Notes: a model not told the origin generated them from the letters alone. Shown: positions 37,701-46,803, numbered from the stretch's first letter. The stretch: 64,000 bases of DNA from an uncultured Colwellia sp. (GCA_913020705.1 CAJWBY010000001.1:44900-108899); one strand, 5' to 3'. Numbers and translations are program-made.

Positions 37701-38226
37701 CCAGACGGACAGTTTGTTTAGTATCAATTTCTTCAAGTTGTGCATTAATTTCTTTTTTAGTTGCCTCTAAATCTTTCTTTTTGATAGACAGTTCAGCTGG
37801 CAGAACAATTTTCTTCTTAACATTTTTAGCAACTTTCTTTTGCCATACTTTGTCGTCAGTACTTGATTTGTTTTTTGCCGCTAAAGGATTTATAGCGCGC
37901 ATTTCTTCAATGGAGGGTAATTTTAGATATTGTCCATTATTAAGATGATTTAAGTTGTTATCTCTGAATGCTTGAGGATTTTTTTGATATAGCGCCTGCA
38001 TTACTTGATAAACAGACAAGCTGTTTTCAGGACGAACTTTTAAAGCAATATTCCACAAGGTATCTTTTGATGTGATTGGCCCGTATTGATCATAAGGAAA
38101 CATATCCGTAGCCTTAGGCCCTCGAATACGTATTCCACCTTCTTCAAAGGCGAACAAAGAAACACTATACGTGGTAATGCTGATAAATATTACCTGCCAC
38201 AGGCACAGGCGTAATAGTCGATGCAT
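34726..38226 (-). CDS. fimV: FimV/HubP polar landmark protein
   Basis: A 1166-residue inner-membrane protein organising the cell pole (type IV pili, chemotaxis and chromosome origin placement in relatives). In order: signal-like N-terminus; LysM peptidoglycan-binding domain (about 45-110, YGPITSKDTLWNIALKV); coiled coil (150-260); transmembrane helix (about 268-288, FIGLMSTLPAAFALSLVFWLM) followed by RRKKGD; a very acidic cytoplasmic region with LSLDDE mini-repeats and about ten 32-residue repeats centred on DPDDIDALMDSM; and the conserved C-terminal FimV domain (KLDLAKVYIEIGDSENAEVILQDVV). AGGA selects the ATG at 38226 over the preceding TTG. Confidence 0.95.
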   Translation of the reverse strand: MHRLLRLCLWQVIFISITTYSVSLFAFEEGGIRIRGPKATDMFPYDQYGPITSKDTLWNIALKVRPENSLSVYQVMQALYQKNPQAFRDNNLNHLNNGQYLKLPSIEEMRAINPLAAKNKSSTDDKVWQKKVAKNVKKKIVLPAELSIKKKDLEATKKEINAQLEEIDTKQTVRLETIQNDVLDSIDGLQAILKENAVVDDKISTVNQQLNVFKEASTIEDEKQNAQLELIMSLQQELLKMAEAREQDLLLEKQKAELENEDITSQSWFIGLMSTLPAAFALSLVFWLMRRKKGDEVTKVAKPKKSKAVVEEKAKPEEDTLDDLDGELSLDDELSLDDELSLDDELSMDLGEDELNLDDSLFSEDAEDDGLGSLDDELLDDDVIHLDDDLDDLDGLDDLDDLEDISLDGEELEGGELDQSDLDSLLSGLGEEDETDEPKLESKEEELGEALEGGELGQDLLNDLLSGIGDEDESESEEVEPVHEEPAELTDPDDIDALMDSMAAAPTPGPVDEGPAELTDPDDIDALMDSMAAAPAAPTPEPVDEGPSELTDPDDIDALMDSMAAAPAAPTPEPVDEGPSELTDPDDIDALMDSMAAAPTAPTPEPVDEGPSELTDPDDIDALMDSMAAAPAAPTPEPEDKGPSELTDPDDIDALMDSMAATPTAPVEPTPQPVDEGPSELTDPDDIDALMDSMAAAPVEPTPQPVDEGPSELTDPDDIDALMDSMAAAPAEPTPELVDEGPSELTEPDDIDALMDSMVQESAVAELDEKPENLELSDPDDIDALLDSMADPEEVSKPITSDDIVDPLDEIAADKLDENVDLSASDDIEDLLKDVQGDEPEGGVATTAEENKGLIDNFTSDYVTPFLSVDFSELLTQDAEDENESSVDADNENNSAQDNNLSDDFDIDALLAEAGDNEDSDPLDIGDDILGNNQENEFLSEKSMDYTDGDVLADLLADDNTADIDSVGDNSEMEVIDELDNVDFDDLLANIEEDTNSPLSDEIDLSVNFTNDDIDLDAIDFGTDNSNGEDNIEFDNEDDFSLGLDDELDIGDNLDSDNNLDVDFNIEEDDFVSVDSLLSESSSSTKNEEPYRNTDFDLGLDEFPEFSGNNSAEEDDDNGIAAKLDLAKVYIEIGDSENAEVILQDVVEKGDAQQQFDAQQLLDNIG
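35860..36800 (-). repeat. Tandem repeats of about 96 bp inside fimV
   Basis: About ten in-frame units encode GPSELTDPDDIDALMDSM plus an Ala/Pro-rich spacer. Neighbouring middle units are nearly identical in DNA, the edge units diverge, which suggests recent expansion. Shorter LSLDDE repeats of about 18 bp lie near 37148-37260. Confidence 0.95.
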
Positions 38227-38372
38227 CAAGTTTTCCTAATTATTTTTATTAATTGCCAATAGTTTGGCACTTTTATGCCTAGAGAAAGTAAAGCAAATTT
38301 TATTCCAACCTTACTCCTGTTGCCTATATCATAGCAAGTTAAGACAAAGAATTTTAGTAATAATAAAACAAA

Positions 38373-38404
38373 AAAACTCGTCGTTAACTATAACGACGAG
38401 TTTT
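38373..38404. terminator. Hairpin between asd and fimV
   Basis: AAAACTCGTCGTTA and TAACGACGAGTTTT form perfect 14-bp arms with a 4-base loop. A and T tracts on both sides allow termination in either direction; it probably ends asd transcription. Confidence 0.8.
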
Positions 38405-38469
38405 GACTTTTCTTTAATAAATCTTATGGTTAACGCGTATTTAAGTTAACCAATTTATTGAAAGAGTCT

Positions 38470-39489
38470 TTATGAAAGGTAATCTTTAACCAACAACTCA
38501 GCAATTTGAACACTGTTAGTTGCCGCACCTTTACGAACGTTATCTGCAACGATCCACATATTTATACCGCTATTGTGGGTAATATCTTCACGAATACGAC
38601 CAACAAACGTTGCATCTTTACCGCTTGCATCACCTATTTGTGTTGGAAAATCAGCATCATCACGACAAACTACAACACCATCCGCTTGCTCAAGTAAGTC
38701 TTTTACTTCTTCAGCTGATATTGGTGAACCTGTTTCAATATGTAAAGCTTCGCCATGACCAAAGAATACAGGTACACGAACTGCTGTTGGATTAACGAGA
38801 ACATTTTCATCGCCAAGAATTTTTTTAGTTTCCCACACCATTTTCATTTCTTCTTTGGTGTAACCATTATCCATGAAAACATCAATTTGAGGGATTACAT
38901 TAAACGCAATTTGACGTGGAAAGTTTTTAGTTTCAACGGGTTTTCCACTTAATAAATCTGCAGTTTGTTTCGCTAACTCGTCCATCGCTGATTTACCACC
39001 ACCAGAAACTGATTGGTATGTAGAAACGTTAATACGATTAATACCAACAGCATCATAAATAGGTTTTATCGCTACCATCATTTGAATGGTTGAACAATTT
39101 GGATTAGCAATAATGTTACGGTTACGATAATCAGCTAATGCACCAGGATTAACTTCAGGTACGACTAAAGGAATGTCGTCATCGTATCGAAATTCAGAAG
39201 TATTATCGATAACAATACAACCTGCTTCACCAGCGATAGGCGCAAATTTAGCTGAGATTGAACCACCTGCTGAAAAAAAGCCAATTTGTGCTTGGCTAAA
39301 ATCAAAATGGTCAGCATCAAGAACTTCAATGCTTTCACCATTAAAATCAATAAATTCACCTGCAGAGCGAGAGCTCGCGAGTGGGTACAATTTATTGATC
39401 GGGAAATCACGTTCTTCTAATATCTCTATGATAGTTTTACCTACCAAACCTGTAGCGCCTAATACGCAAACGTCAAATTTCTGTGCCAT
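38470..39489 (-). CDS. asd: Aspartate-semialdehyde dehydrogenase
   Basis: Asd reduces aspartyl phosphate to the semialdehyde, giving lysine, threonine, methionine and diaminopimelate. NADP binding is by LGATGLVGKTIIEIL (9-23), the catalytic Cys132 is in NPNCSTIQM, and the catalytic His is in FFGHGEALHIET. The GATGLVG form and the 339-residue length place it in the asd2/Usg-like group rather than the longer E. coli type. It lies between pdxB and fimV, an order conserved in this class. Confidence 0.95.
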   Translation of the reverse strand: MAQKFDVCVLGATGLVGKTIIEILEERDFPINKLYPLASSRSAGEFIDFNGESIEVLDADHFDFSQAQIGFFSAGGSISAKFAPIAGEAGCIVIDNTSEFRYDDDIPLVVPEVNPGALADYRNRNIIANPNCSTIQMMVAIKPIYDAVGINRINVSTYQSVSGGGKSAMDELAKQTADLLSGKPVETKNFPRQIAFNVIPQIDVFMDNGYTKEEMKMVWETKKILGDENVLVNPTAVRVPVFFGHGEALHIETGSPISAEEVKDLLEQADGVVVCRDDADFPTQIGDASGKDATFVGRIREDITHNSGINMWIVADNVRKGAATNSVQIAELLVKDYLS

Positions 39490-39528
39490 GTCACTCTCTC
39501 TTTGCTTTGAAAATCAGTAATATAATAA

Positions 39529-40662
39529 TTACTGATTAAGAAAACCAAGATGATGTGGCACATCACTCTTGGCTTGGTTAGTCATGGTTACTTTAACCGA
39601 AGAAAACTCCCTGCGAGCGGGATAAGTTTTCCGAATATGGTCAAAACCATGACTTAAAATTGTTTCTCTGAAAATTCCATCATCGCGCCGTACATCGTAA
39701 ACCATTTTCACTAACTGGTTTAGTAGTATTTGCTCGAACGGCTGATTAATTTCAACTTCGGTTATTGATGCGCTTGGTAAAAAATCACTTAACTGTTTTT
39801 CTACAGGAATTTCCAATTGCTTACATAATGCCTGATAGAGCATTTCTGTTCCACGAGCTTTTCCTTCTAAGCTATAACCAGCAATGTGTGCAGAACAAAT
39901 TTCGGTATACTCAACAAGGTCATGTAATATATTGGGCTCATTTTCCCAAACATCTAAGACGAGCTTTACACCATGCCCTTGCTGCTTCATTTCAAGTAAG
40001 GCTTGGTTATCGATCACTTCACCTCGGCAAGCATTGATCAAAATTTGGTTTTCATTAAACTGACTCAAACGTTCAGCATCTAATAAATGAAACGTTGGAT
40101 ATTCACCATTGTCAGTAATTGGCACATGCAATGAAATAACGTCACAAGCTAATACTTGTTCGAGTGAAGAATATTGGCGTTTGTCGACTACATTATTTTT
40201 TTGTTCTGCTTCAAGTAAAGGATCGCAAAGTAAATAGTTAATACCTAGCGCTGACAACTTTTCACTTAAACGTGTTCCCGTATTCCCACCACCGACAATA
40301 CCAATGGTTAAAGAAAATATATCAATTAAGTAACGTTCCGCTAAAACAATCAATGAGCTGATCACATATTCCGCTACCGATATAGCATTACAGCCTGGCG
40401 CAGATGTAAAGGTGATATTACGTTTACTTAAATAATTCTGATCGATATGGTCAACGCCAATTGTAGCGGTACCAACAAATTGACAACATGAATTATTGCC
40501 TAACAAACCTTGATTCACTTTAGTAATAGATCGCACTAATAAAACATCAGCATTTTTTGCTTGCTCTGAAGTTAACTCACGACCAACAAAAGGAGATAAT
40601 TCGCCTAAATATCCAAAAAACTCTTTTGCAAATGGCATGTTTTCATCGTAAAAAATTTTCAT
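39529..40662 (-). CDS. pdxB: Erythronate-4-phosphate dehydrogenase
   Basis: PdxB oxidises erythronate-4-phosphate in pyridoxal phosphate synthesis. It has a D-isomer 2-hydroxyacid dehydrogenase fold: NAD site VGGGNTGTRL, active-site region LLINACRGEVIDNQALLE (Arg), ENEP (Glu) and CSAHIAGYSLEGKARGTEM (His). The specific C-terminal dimerisation domain is present. The frame is open to 40731, but the family start MKIFYDENMP at 40662 is right: the fabB terminator (40724-40747) lies in the extension. 377 residues. Confidence 0.95.
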   Translation of the reverse strand: MKIFYDENMPFAKEFFGYLGELSPFVGRELTSEQAKNADVLLVRSITKVNQGLLGNNSCCQFVGTATIGVDHIDQNYLSKRNITFTSAPGCNAISVAEYVISSLIVLAERYLIDIFSLTIGIVGGGNTGTRLSEKLSALGINYLLCDPLLEAEQKNNVVDKRQYSSLEQVLACDVISLHVPITDNGEYPTFHLLDAERLSQFNENQILINACRGEVIDNQALLEMKQQGHGVKLVLDVWENEPNILHDLVEYTEICSAHIAGYSLEGKARGTEMLYQALCKQLEIPVEKQLSDFLPSASITEVEINQPFEQILLNQLVKMVYDVRRDDGIFRETILSHGFDHIRKTYPARREFSSVKVTMTNQAKSDVPHHLGFLNQ

Positions 40663-40723
40663 ACTTAAATTATTTATTTTTGTCATAGACAATATAGTGA
40701 GATTATTTTCTTTTCTGCATAAA

Positions 40724-40747
40724 AAAGCCACTAATAAAAGTGGCTTT
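40724..40747 (-). terminator. fabB terminator
   Basis: AAAGCCACT and AGTGGCTTT pair around six bases; on the minus strand six T follow. It lies 58 bases after the fabB stop. Confidence 0.8.
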
Positions 40748-40805
40748 AGTCATATTTTTACGTTAACTCTTTTAAAATATATTAAAAGTGAGTAACTCTC
40801 AGCAT

Positions 40806-42017
40806 TTATTTGTACTTTTGCATGACTAACGTAGCGTTTGTGCCACCAAAACCAAAGCTGTTAGACATGATTAAGTTAAGATCAACATCACGCTTTTCAG
40901 TAACAATATCTAAGCCTTGTGCTTTTTCGTCTAAGTTATCAACGTTGATAGACGGAGCAACAAAACTGTTTTCCATCATCAACAATGAATAAATAGCTTC
41001 ATGAACGCCAGCAGCGCCAAGTGCATGACCTGTCATCGCTTTAGTTGCACTGATTGCAGGTGAATCTTCGCCAAATAATTCTTGAATTGCGCCAAGCTCT
41101 TTAACATCACCAACCGGTGTAGAAGTACCGTGAGTATTTAAATAATCAACTTTACCTTCAACACCTTGCATGGCTTGTTGCATACAACGCACTGCGCCTT
41201 CACCACTTGGAGCTACCATATCGTAACCGTCAGATGTTGCGCCGTAACCTACAATTTCAGCATAAATATGTGCGCCACGCGCTAATGCATGCTCAAGCTC
41301 TTCAACAACAACCATACCGCCGCCGCCAGAAATAACAAAACCGTCACGGTCTGCGTCATAAGTACGTGAAGCTAATTCAGGTGTATCGTTACGACCCGCA
41401 GATAATGCGCCCATACCATCAAACATCATCGCTAAAGACCAATGAACTTCTTCACCACCGCCAGCAAAAACAATGTCTTGCTTGCCAAGTTGAATAAGTT
41501 CCATTGCATTACCAATACAATGTGCACTTGTTGCACACGCTGAACTGATTGAATAGTTAACGCCTTTAATTTTAAATGGCGTCGCTAGACAAGCTGAAAC
41601 TGTGCTGCCCATTGTCTTAGGAACTGCATAAGGGCCAACACGACGAATACCACGATTACGTAGAGTATCAGTAGTAATTACAATGTTTTCTGATGACGCG
41701 CCACCAGAACCAGCAACAATACCAGTACGTATATTTGACACTTGGTCGTCAGTTAACTTTGCATCAGTAATTGCTTGTTCCATTGCAATGTAAGCATAAC
41801 CTGCTGCATCACCCATAAAACGAAAAGCTTTACGATCAATATGATCTTTAGGCTCAATCGCTGGTTTGCCCCAAACATGGCTTTTTAAACCTGCTTCTGC
41901 AAAACTTTCCGATTTACTAATACCTGAACGGCCTGCTTTAAGAGATGATAAAACTTCTTCCGCATTGTTACCGATACTCGATACAATGCCTAATCCGGTG
42001 ATCACTACACGTTTCAT
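40806..42017 (-). CDS. fabB: Beta-ketoacyl-ACP synthase I
   Basis: FabB elongates acyl-ACP and is essential for unsaturated fatty acids. The Cys-His-His triad is visible: Cys161 in [12 protein letters not shown], His in [13 protein letters not shown] and His in [14 protein letters not shown]. The C-terminal [12 protein letters not shown] is typical. The start [10 protein letters not shown] (42017) fits the family better than an ATG four codons upstream; 403 residues. The FabR-like and FadR-like sites 60-90 bases upstream match the known control of this gene in E. coli. Confidence 0.97.
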   Translation of the reverse strand: MKRVVITGLGIVSSIGNNAEEVLSSLKAGRSGISKSESFAEAGLKSHVWGKPAIEPKDHIDRKAFRFMGDAAGYAYIAMEQAITDAKLTDDQVSNIRTGIVAGSGGASSENIVITTDTLRNRGIRRVGPYAVPKTMGSTVSACLATPFKIKGVNYSISSACATSAHCIGNAMELIQLGKQDIVFAGGGEEVHWSLAMMFDGMGALSAGRNDTPELASRTYDADRDGFVISGGGGMVVVEELEHALARGAHIYAEIVGYGATSDGYDMVAPSGEGAVRCMQQAMQGVEGKVDYLNTHGTSTPVGDVKELGAIQELFGEDSPAISATKAMTGHALGAAGVHEAIYSLLMMENSFVAPSINVDNLDEKAQGLDIVTEKRDVDLNLIMSNSFGFGGTNATLVMQKYK

Positions 42018-42074
42018 TTGAATAACCATTTAAAAATTGAAAAATCAGGCATATCATACAGATTTTTGCCCATA

Positions 42075-42105
42075 AACTGGTCTGCTCAGTGTACACGTGT
42101 ACACT
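42075..42105. promoter_or_regulatory. FabR-like palindrome next to a FadR-like half site
   Basis: AGTGTACACGTGTACACT (42088-42105) is a perfect palindrome with the GTACACGTGT core of the E. coli fabB FabR site. AACTGGTC with partial second half (42075-42091) resembles a FadR site. In E. coli the same two sites touch upstream of fabB, in the opposite order relative to the gene. The sites could also affect the divergent mnmC. Confidence 0.6.
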
Positions 42106-42356
42106 GGTTTATACAATTCATACCAATTTGATTAATTTAGTGGTCTAGTTTTTCATGAGGAAAAACGGATAAATACAAGACCTAAAATTTAGTAAGTAGT
42201 TATTCTACTTATGAATTTTATAACGTAGTAGTTATTTGTTTTAGCCATGAAAAAAAAACAGGTAATTATTCAACTTGGTATTACTGACAGACACTTTGAA
42301 TTCACGTTAAAATACTATCTTTAGCGCTTGAAAACCAATGGATTTAATAAATAATT

Positions 42357-43649
42357 GTGATTGAACAACAAAAAGATTTAAATAAGCCGCTTAAAATTAA
42401 AGGTTACCAAATTAGAACTTCGATTGAGCAACCAAAGCGTGTTGCCATTATTGGAGGTGGAATTGCTTCTGCTTGCGTTGCTTATGCGCTAACTAAAAAA
42501 GATATAAAAGTGACACTTTATTGCAAAGATAAAGAAGTTGCTCAAGGGGCTTCAAGCAATCACGTAGGTGCATTATTCCCGCTAATTCATCAACAAAAAG
42601 ATGACATTAGTTTGTTTTACCAACAAGCCTTTTGGCATGCATTAAAGTGCTATAAGGACCTTTATAGTAAAGGTTTTAATTTTAGTCATGATTGGTGTGG
42701 CTTACTTGAGATTTCCTATAAAACGGCATTGGAAAAAAGACAGAATACTTTTCAGCAATCAAGCCCTTGGCCCAAGGCATTAATTACGAGTATAAATGCT
42801 AAGGAAGCATCTGAATTGGCTGGTATTACACTTCAACATGGTGGTCTATTTATGCCGAGCGCTGGCTGGATAGCTCCAGCTGAATTAGTACAACAGTTAT
42901 TTTTGGCCGCTAAAGAAACTCAACATTTAACGATAAAAAATCAGGTAAATGTCATAGCCTTAAATCAACAGGCCGATACTAGTTGGCAATTGGAAACAAG
43001 CATAGGTTCGATCAATGAAGAAGTGGTTATTTTCTGTGGAGGTGCAGAATCTATCAAGCTTAATATCATTGATGAATTGCCGCTTTCTTCTGTCCGTGGA
43101 CAAATCACAACCATGGCAACAAACGATAAGATTAAAAATCTTTCAACGGTCATTTGTCATAAAGGTTATCTTACGCCAGCACATCAGCAGCAACATTGCA
43201 TAGGCGCAACGTTTGAAAAGAACAGTTTCGATATCACAGCTACAACAGAAGGAGATCAGTATAATTTAACTATGTTAGAAAAGTGCTTACCTAAATTAAT
43301 ATCATGGAGTGAACAAGACATTACTGCCAGTAAAGCTCGCCTTCGCTGCATGACGCCTGACCATTTACCCATCGTAGGTGCAATGCCAAATATAGAAGAA
43401 CATAAAAAGATGTATGCACATTTAGCAAAAGACAAGAATTGGCGTTATCAAGAACCCGCGCCAGTGATCGAAAACCTATTTGTATTAACGGGATTAGGCG
43501 CAAGAGGTTTATGCACTGCCCCATTATTGGCGGATATACTTACGGCTGATTTAACCGGTGAAGATTACCCCGTTGGGACGCAAGAATTATTCAATCTATC
43601 GCCCAACAGATTTATTATACGAGATATTATTCGACGTAAATTTCTTTAA
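42357..43649 (+). CDS. mnmC: MnmC oxidoreductase domain only (FAD-dependent cmnm5U demodification enzyme)
   Basis: In bifunctional MnmC the FAD domain removes carboxymethyl from cmnm5(s2)U34 of tRNA and the methyltransferase domain then methylates the product. This 430-residue protein begins with a linker-like stretch and then the FAD motif [19 protein letters not shown] (about 29-47); [17 protein letters not shown]-like [30 protein letters not shown] and [14 protein letters not shown] follow. The methyltransferase half (about 250 residues) is absent: a stop lies 3 codons upstream and fabB begins 339 bases away. The start is a GTG. The neighbourhood (fabB, yfcL, epmC) is that of E. coli mnmC. 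Confidence 0.88.
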   Translation: MIEQQKDLNKPLKIKGYQIRTSIEQPKRVAIIGGGIASACVAYALTKKDIKVTLYCKDKEVAQGASSNHVGALFPLIHQQKDDISLFYQQAFWHALKCYKDLYSKGFNFSHDWCGLLEISYKTALEKRQNTFQQSSPWPKALITSINAKEASELAGITLQHGGLFMPSAGWIAPAELVQQLFLAAKETQHLTIKNQVNVIALNQQADTSWQLETSIGSINEEVVIFCGGAESIKLNIIDELPLSSVRGQITTMATNDKIKNLSTVICHKGYLTPAHQQQHCIGATFEKNSFDITATTEGDQYNLTMLEKCLPKLISWSEQDITASKARLRCMTPDHLPIVGAMPNIEEHKKMYAHLAKDKNWRYQEPAPVIENLFVLTGLGARGLCTAPLLADILTADLTGEDYPVGTQELFNLSPNRFIIRDIIRRKFL

Positions 43650-43678
43650 TTCTTAAAATGCTTCAAATTAAGTTAACG

Positions 43679-43966
43679 CTAAATAAAGGTTTGCTTAAGC
43701 GCTAACCAATAATCTTGTACTATTTGTCTATCTTGTGGGCTTAACTCAGTTCGAGCTGCTTGCAGCTTTTCATCTATGCTTGCTGCAAGTGCTTTTGAAG
43801 GGACTTGAGACTCATCGCCAAACTCGCTAACAGATATACTGATGAACCCACGTAAATAGCTACTAGCAAATAATTGATCATCGGTATTTTCTTGATCAAA
43901 TAAATTATCTAGATATTGATAAAGGGCTGCGATACTTTCAAACGATTTTATTTCTTCTAATGACAT
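43679..43966 (-). CDS. yfcL: YfcL family protein
   Basis: A 95-residue soluble, acidic helical protein of unknown function. The segments SIAALYQYLDNLFDQENTDDQLFASSYLRGFISI and LSPQDRQIVQDYWLAL match the YfcL family. The neighbours mnmC and epmC are the same as in E. coli. It converges with mnmC and is probably co-transcribed with the two genes upstream. Confidence 0.88.
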   Translation of the reverse strand: MSLEEIKSFESIAALYQYLDNLFDQENTDDQLFASSYLRGFISISVSEFGDESQVPSKALAASIDEKLQAARTELSPQDRQIVQDYWLALKQTFI

Positions 43967-44033
43967 GTTTTTACTTATTTTTGAATGTTAAAAAAATTTA
44001 TGTTTACTGCTAGACAATGCGTCTAAAAGTTCA

Positions 44034-45176
44034 CTATTGTGGGCTCGATACAGGATATAAGACTTGGTCGTTGTATCCTGTAATAACGGGTAAATAACCT
44101 GAAATTTCGATATCTAACTCACTATCACCAGTATCCGTTATTAAAGGCCTTGATGATAACGCGGTTAATTTGGCTTTAGTGGCAATAATAAAAATATTAT
44201 CCTTACCAATAGCACGAATGACCCTTGGACTTAGTTGCTGATTACCTCGGCCAAATATATGACCTTGACCACCAATTAATGTGATCACCAACTTTACTAA
44301 CTTTTTATCTTTTTTTGCAAGCTCAATAGCTTGCCATAACTGAGGCTCAGTCACATCGTTCGCTAATAAACTTTGCTCTTGGACAAGATCTACACCGAGT
44401 AATGTATTATCGAGTGCCAATTCCTCCATCAAAAATGCTGTAGTTGAACCTGAGCCAATAACAAATAGCTGCTCATCCATTTCATTAATTACATGGGCAG
44501 CAATGTCTTGTAAAACTAAATCATCAAGCTCTATGCCACCAGATTTTACAGCTTGTACATAACGTAACTCAGCAGGAATTTGCATTTCACCGTAGCGTTT
44601 AGCTTTTACAATACCATCTCGAAAGAGTGATTCATCAATATCCATCACATCAGCTTCGGTTAACGTTACTAATTGATTCGTGATCATCATTTCCACCACT
44701 CGACCTGCTGCTTTTGGTGTAACCGCATAAACACCTGAATGAATTTTACATCCTGCAGGAATACCTAAGACAGGAAATTTATCACCCACCATTTTACAAA
44801 CGTTTCTTGCCGTACCATCACCACCTGCAAACAATAAAATATCAACGCTTTTAGTTAATAAGGCTGCAACTGCATTTTCAGTGTCGGTGACCGTTGTCTT
44901 TTTTGGGTCGTTCGCTTGATAAATTACTTTTGTCGTAAAACCTAATGACTTAGCCATATCTTCACCCATAAGGTGATCGGCACAATACACAGTAACTTTA
45001 TCTTGATAAGGCCTTAATATTTCTAGCGCTAAACGTGCGCGCTGGTTAGCTTTTGCTATAGCACCAAGCGCTAAAGCTTGTTCTGCAATACCTTCTCCAT
45101 CACTGCCTTTGAGTGCAACACTGCCGCCAATACCTGCAATAGGATTGATGATAAAACCCAGATTAAAATTTCTCAC
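44034..45176 (-). CDS. ATP-NAD kinase/AcoX family protein
   Basis: A 380-residue protein with the NAD-kinase-like core: INPIAGIGGSVALKGSDG at the N-terminus and the phosphate-binding LLFAGGDGTARNV (about 116-128). The longer C-terminal part (VIGSGSTTAFLMEELALDNTLLGVDLV and GGQGHIFGRGNQQLSPRVI) is typical of the AcoX-like branch. Members are predicted kinases of unknown substrate; the true NAD kinase is usually a separate, shorter protein. It lies between epmC and yfcL, 19 bases from epmC, so co-transcription is likely. Confidence 0.85.
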   Translation of the reverse strand: MRNFNLGFIINPIAGIGGSVALKGSDGEGIAEQALALGAIAKANQRARLALEILRPYQDKVTVYCADHLMGEDMAKSLGFTTKVIYQANDPKKTTVTDTENAVAALLTKSVDILLFAGGDGTARNVCKMVGDKFPVLGIPAGCKIHSGVYAVTPKAAGRVVEMMITNQLVTLTEADVMDIDESLFRDGIVKAKRYGEMQIPAELRYVQAVKSGGIELDDLVLQDIAAHVINEMDEQLFVIGSGSTTAFLMEELALDNTLLGVDLVQEQSLLANDVTEPQLWQAIELAKKDKKLVKLVITLIGGQGHIFGRGNQQLSPRVIRAIGKDNIFIIATKAKLTALSSRPLITDTGDSELDIEISGYLPVITGYNDQVLYPVSSPQ

Positions 45177-45195
45177 TATTGTTCTCTATTCATAT

Positions 45196-45726
45196 CTAAA
45201 GCACAAAGCGTGCACGAGTTAATGGTAATGGTGTTTTATAAAATTCAGCCAACGCGATAATAAATTTTTCTGCATCATCTGGGAAACCTGAATTTAGATA
45301 ATGCATGACTTGATGATATACCACTTTTTTGAAAACGATACGGTCAGTGTGACCTGTGCCAGTCAAGTTATCTACCGAAACATCAAAGCTTTTACCTGCA
45401 GATACACTAAGTGCCCACTCAATAGCTTGTGGCTTGGTTTCTACTTGTTCAAATTCTCTTTGTTGTGATTCATCACGTCCATCGGGTGTATACCAATAAC
45501 CAAAATCCTCTTTTAATCTTCGATTAGCTCCTGCTAAGCACCAATGTGATATTTCATGCAAAGCACTAGAAAAGAAACCATGTGCAAAAATAATTTGGTG
45601 GTAATCGCACGCTTCATTCGCTGGAGAATATAAAGGTTCATCACCCCCTTTAATCAAACGAGTATTCATGCTGGAACTGAAGGTATGATTAAAGATTCTG
45701 ATTAAATCTTGGTATTGTTCTGGCAT
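45196..45726 (-). CDS. epmC: Elongation factor P hydroxylase
   Basis: EpmC (YfcM) hydroxylates the beta-lysylated lysine of EF-P. The iron-binding motif HEISHW gives His57, Glu58 and His61; GANRRLKEDFGYWYTPDGRD and QREFEQVETKPQAIEW are family blocks. The length of 176 residues is normal. It is the first gene of the epmC-kinase-like-yfcL run. Confidence 0.93.
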   Translation of the reverse strand: MPEQYQDLIRIFNHTFSSSMNTRLIKGGDEPLYSPANEACDYHQIIFAHGFFSSALHEISHWCLAGANRRLKEDFGYWYTPDGRDESQQREFEQVETKPQAIEWALSVSAGKSFDVSVDNLTGTGHTDRIVFKKVVYHQVMHYLNSGFPDDAEKFIIALAEFYKTPLPLTRARFVL

Positions 45727-45913
45727 CTATTTATTCTGACATAATTGAAAAAGTAAACGACGTATTCTAACCAAAAGTCATCAAGCTTGCACTGGGTATT
45801 TTATCTAAATTAAGTGTTTGAGTATTGAAATAAAATGGATGTGATTCATGACTTTCTAGTGCAAGTTATTTTATTGAAAATGTTTATTATTTTATAACGA
45901 CATTGACGCTTTT

Positions 45914-45955
45914 ATTTGTTACATTTATGTAACAAATGCTGAGATTTTGTTACAT
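45914..45955. promoter_or_regulatory. Palindrome plus third half-site upstream of csgD
   Basis: ATTTGTTACAT (45914-45924) and ATGTAACAAAT (45927-45937) form a perfect 11-bp-arm palindrome with a 2-base spacer. A third copy of TTTGTTACAT lies at 45946-45955. All three precede csgD by 85-125 bases. One more TTTGTTACAT occurs at 50560-50569, between the curlin and protease genes. The remaining 313-base gap holds no gene. The binding protein is unknown. Confidence 0.55.
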
Positions 45956-46039
45956 CACACTAGGTACATGTGTAATCTCTTATCATTTAAATCAGCATAA
46001 TAAAGATTAAATAATACATATACAGGGAATTAATTAACA

Positions 46040-46741
46040 ATGGAAGCAACAAATGGAATTAAGCTCAACGCCTTCTTTTTAATAGATAATTTAGAAAAAA
46101 ACTTTGAACAAAGCGAATATCCCCCTTCAACTCTTCAGTTTACAAACCTAGTTAAAACCTGCGGTATTGACATCACGGTTGCAGAAGTTTTGCCTGACAA
46201 TGAAAAAATAAAGAACTTTGATTTGATTTTTATTGATTTACAAACTTCCACTTGGGCAGAAGACATACCCATTGAAATAAAAAATCTTGCAAATTGTACA
46301 CGTGTTATTTTCTTTAATGCGTTAGATAATCTATATGATGAGAAGCAACTATTGATTGCCAGTTTCGCAGGAATTTTTTATCAAGGAGAACGCATCGACA
46401 TTATTTTACGTGGTATCACCAAATTACAAAAAAATGAGCGGTGGTTCAAACGTAAAACAATGAATAATGCGATAAATGAACTACTGATTAAGGGGAATAA
46501 GACAAATCATTTATCTGCTGATAAACAGATATCAATAAACTTACCTAGTCTTACACGTCGGGAGAATACTATTATTGATTTAGTTTCAAGGGGTGCCAAA
46601 AATCAAGAAATTGCAGATCAGCTCCACATCAGTCCAAATACGGTAAAAACTCATCTTTATAGTATTTTTAGAAAAACCAGTTCACGAAATCGTATTGAAT
46701 TGATTAGTCGCACTCAAGATTTTCTCTCTTCGGTTAATTGA
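46040..46741 (+). CDS. csgD: CsgD-like LuxR-family transcriptional regulator of curli
   Basis: A 233-residue regulator: an atypical receiver-like N-terminal domain (DLIFIDLQT replaces the acidic pocket) and a LuxR-type HTH at the C-terminus (LTRRENTIIDLVSRGAKNQEIADQLHISPNTVKTHLYSIF). NERWFKRKTMNN sits where CsgD/VpsT proteins have their c-di-GMP-related W-[FLM]-[TS]-R motif: here it reads WFKR, so binding is uncertain. It converges with the csgG end of the curli operon, and so is likely its activator. AGGGA lies ten bases before the ATG. Confidence 0.88.
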   Translation: MEATNGIKLNAFFLIDNLEKNFEQSEYPPSTLQFTNLVKTCGIDITVAEVLPDNEKIKNFDLIFIDLQTSTWAEDIPIEIKNLANCTRVIFFNALDNLYDEKQLLIASFAGIFYQGERIDIILRGITKLQKNERWFKRKTMNNAINELLIKGNKTNHLSADKQISINLPSLTRRENTIIDLVSRGAKNQEIADQLHISPNTVKTHLYSIFRKTSSRNRIELISRTQDFLSSVN

Positions 46742-46766
46742 TAAAGTCAGGTTGAAATAGTCTATA

Positions 46767-46803
46767 GACTAAAAAGCCAGTGATTATCACTGGCTTTTTA
46801 GTC
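46767..46803. terminator. Bidirectional terminator between csgD and csgG
   Basis: Perfect 17-bp arms with a 3-base loop; the core is AAAAAGCCAGTGA / TCACTGGCTTTTT, so both strands carry a T tract. Confidence 0.9.

Noticed and set aside
44034..45176. NAD kinase nadK
   Set aside because: It has the GGDGT motif but is much longer, and the N-terminal and C-terminal blocks are of the AcoX-like branch.
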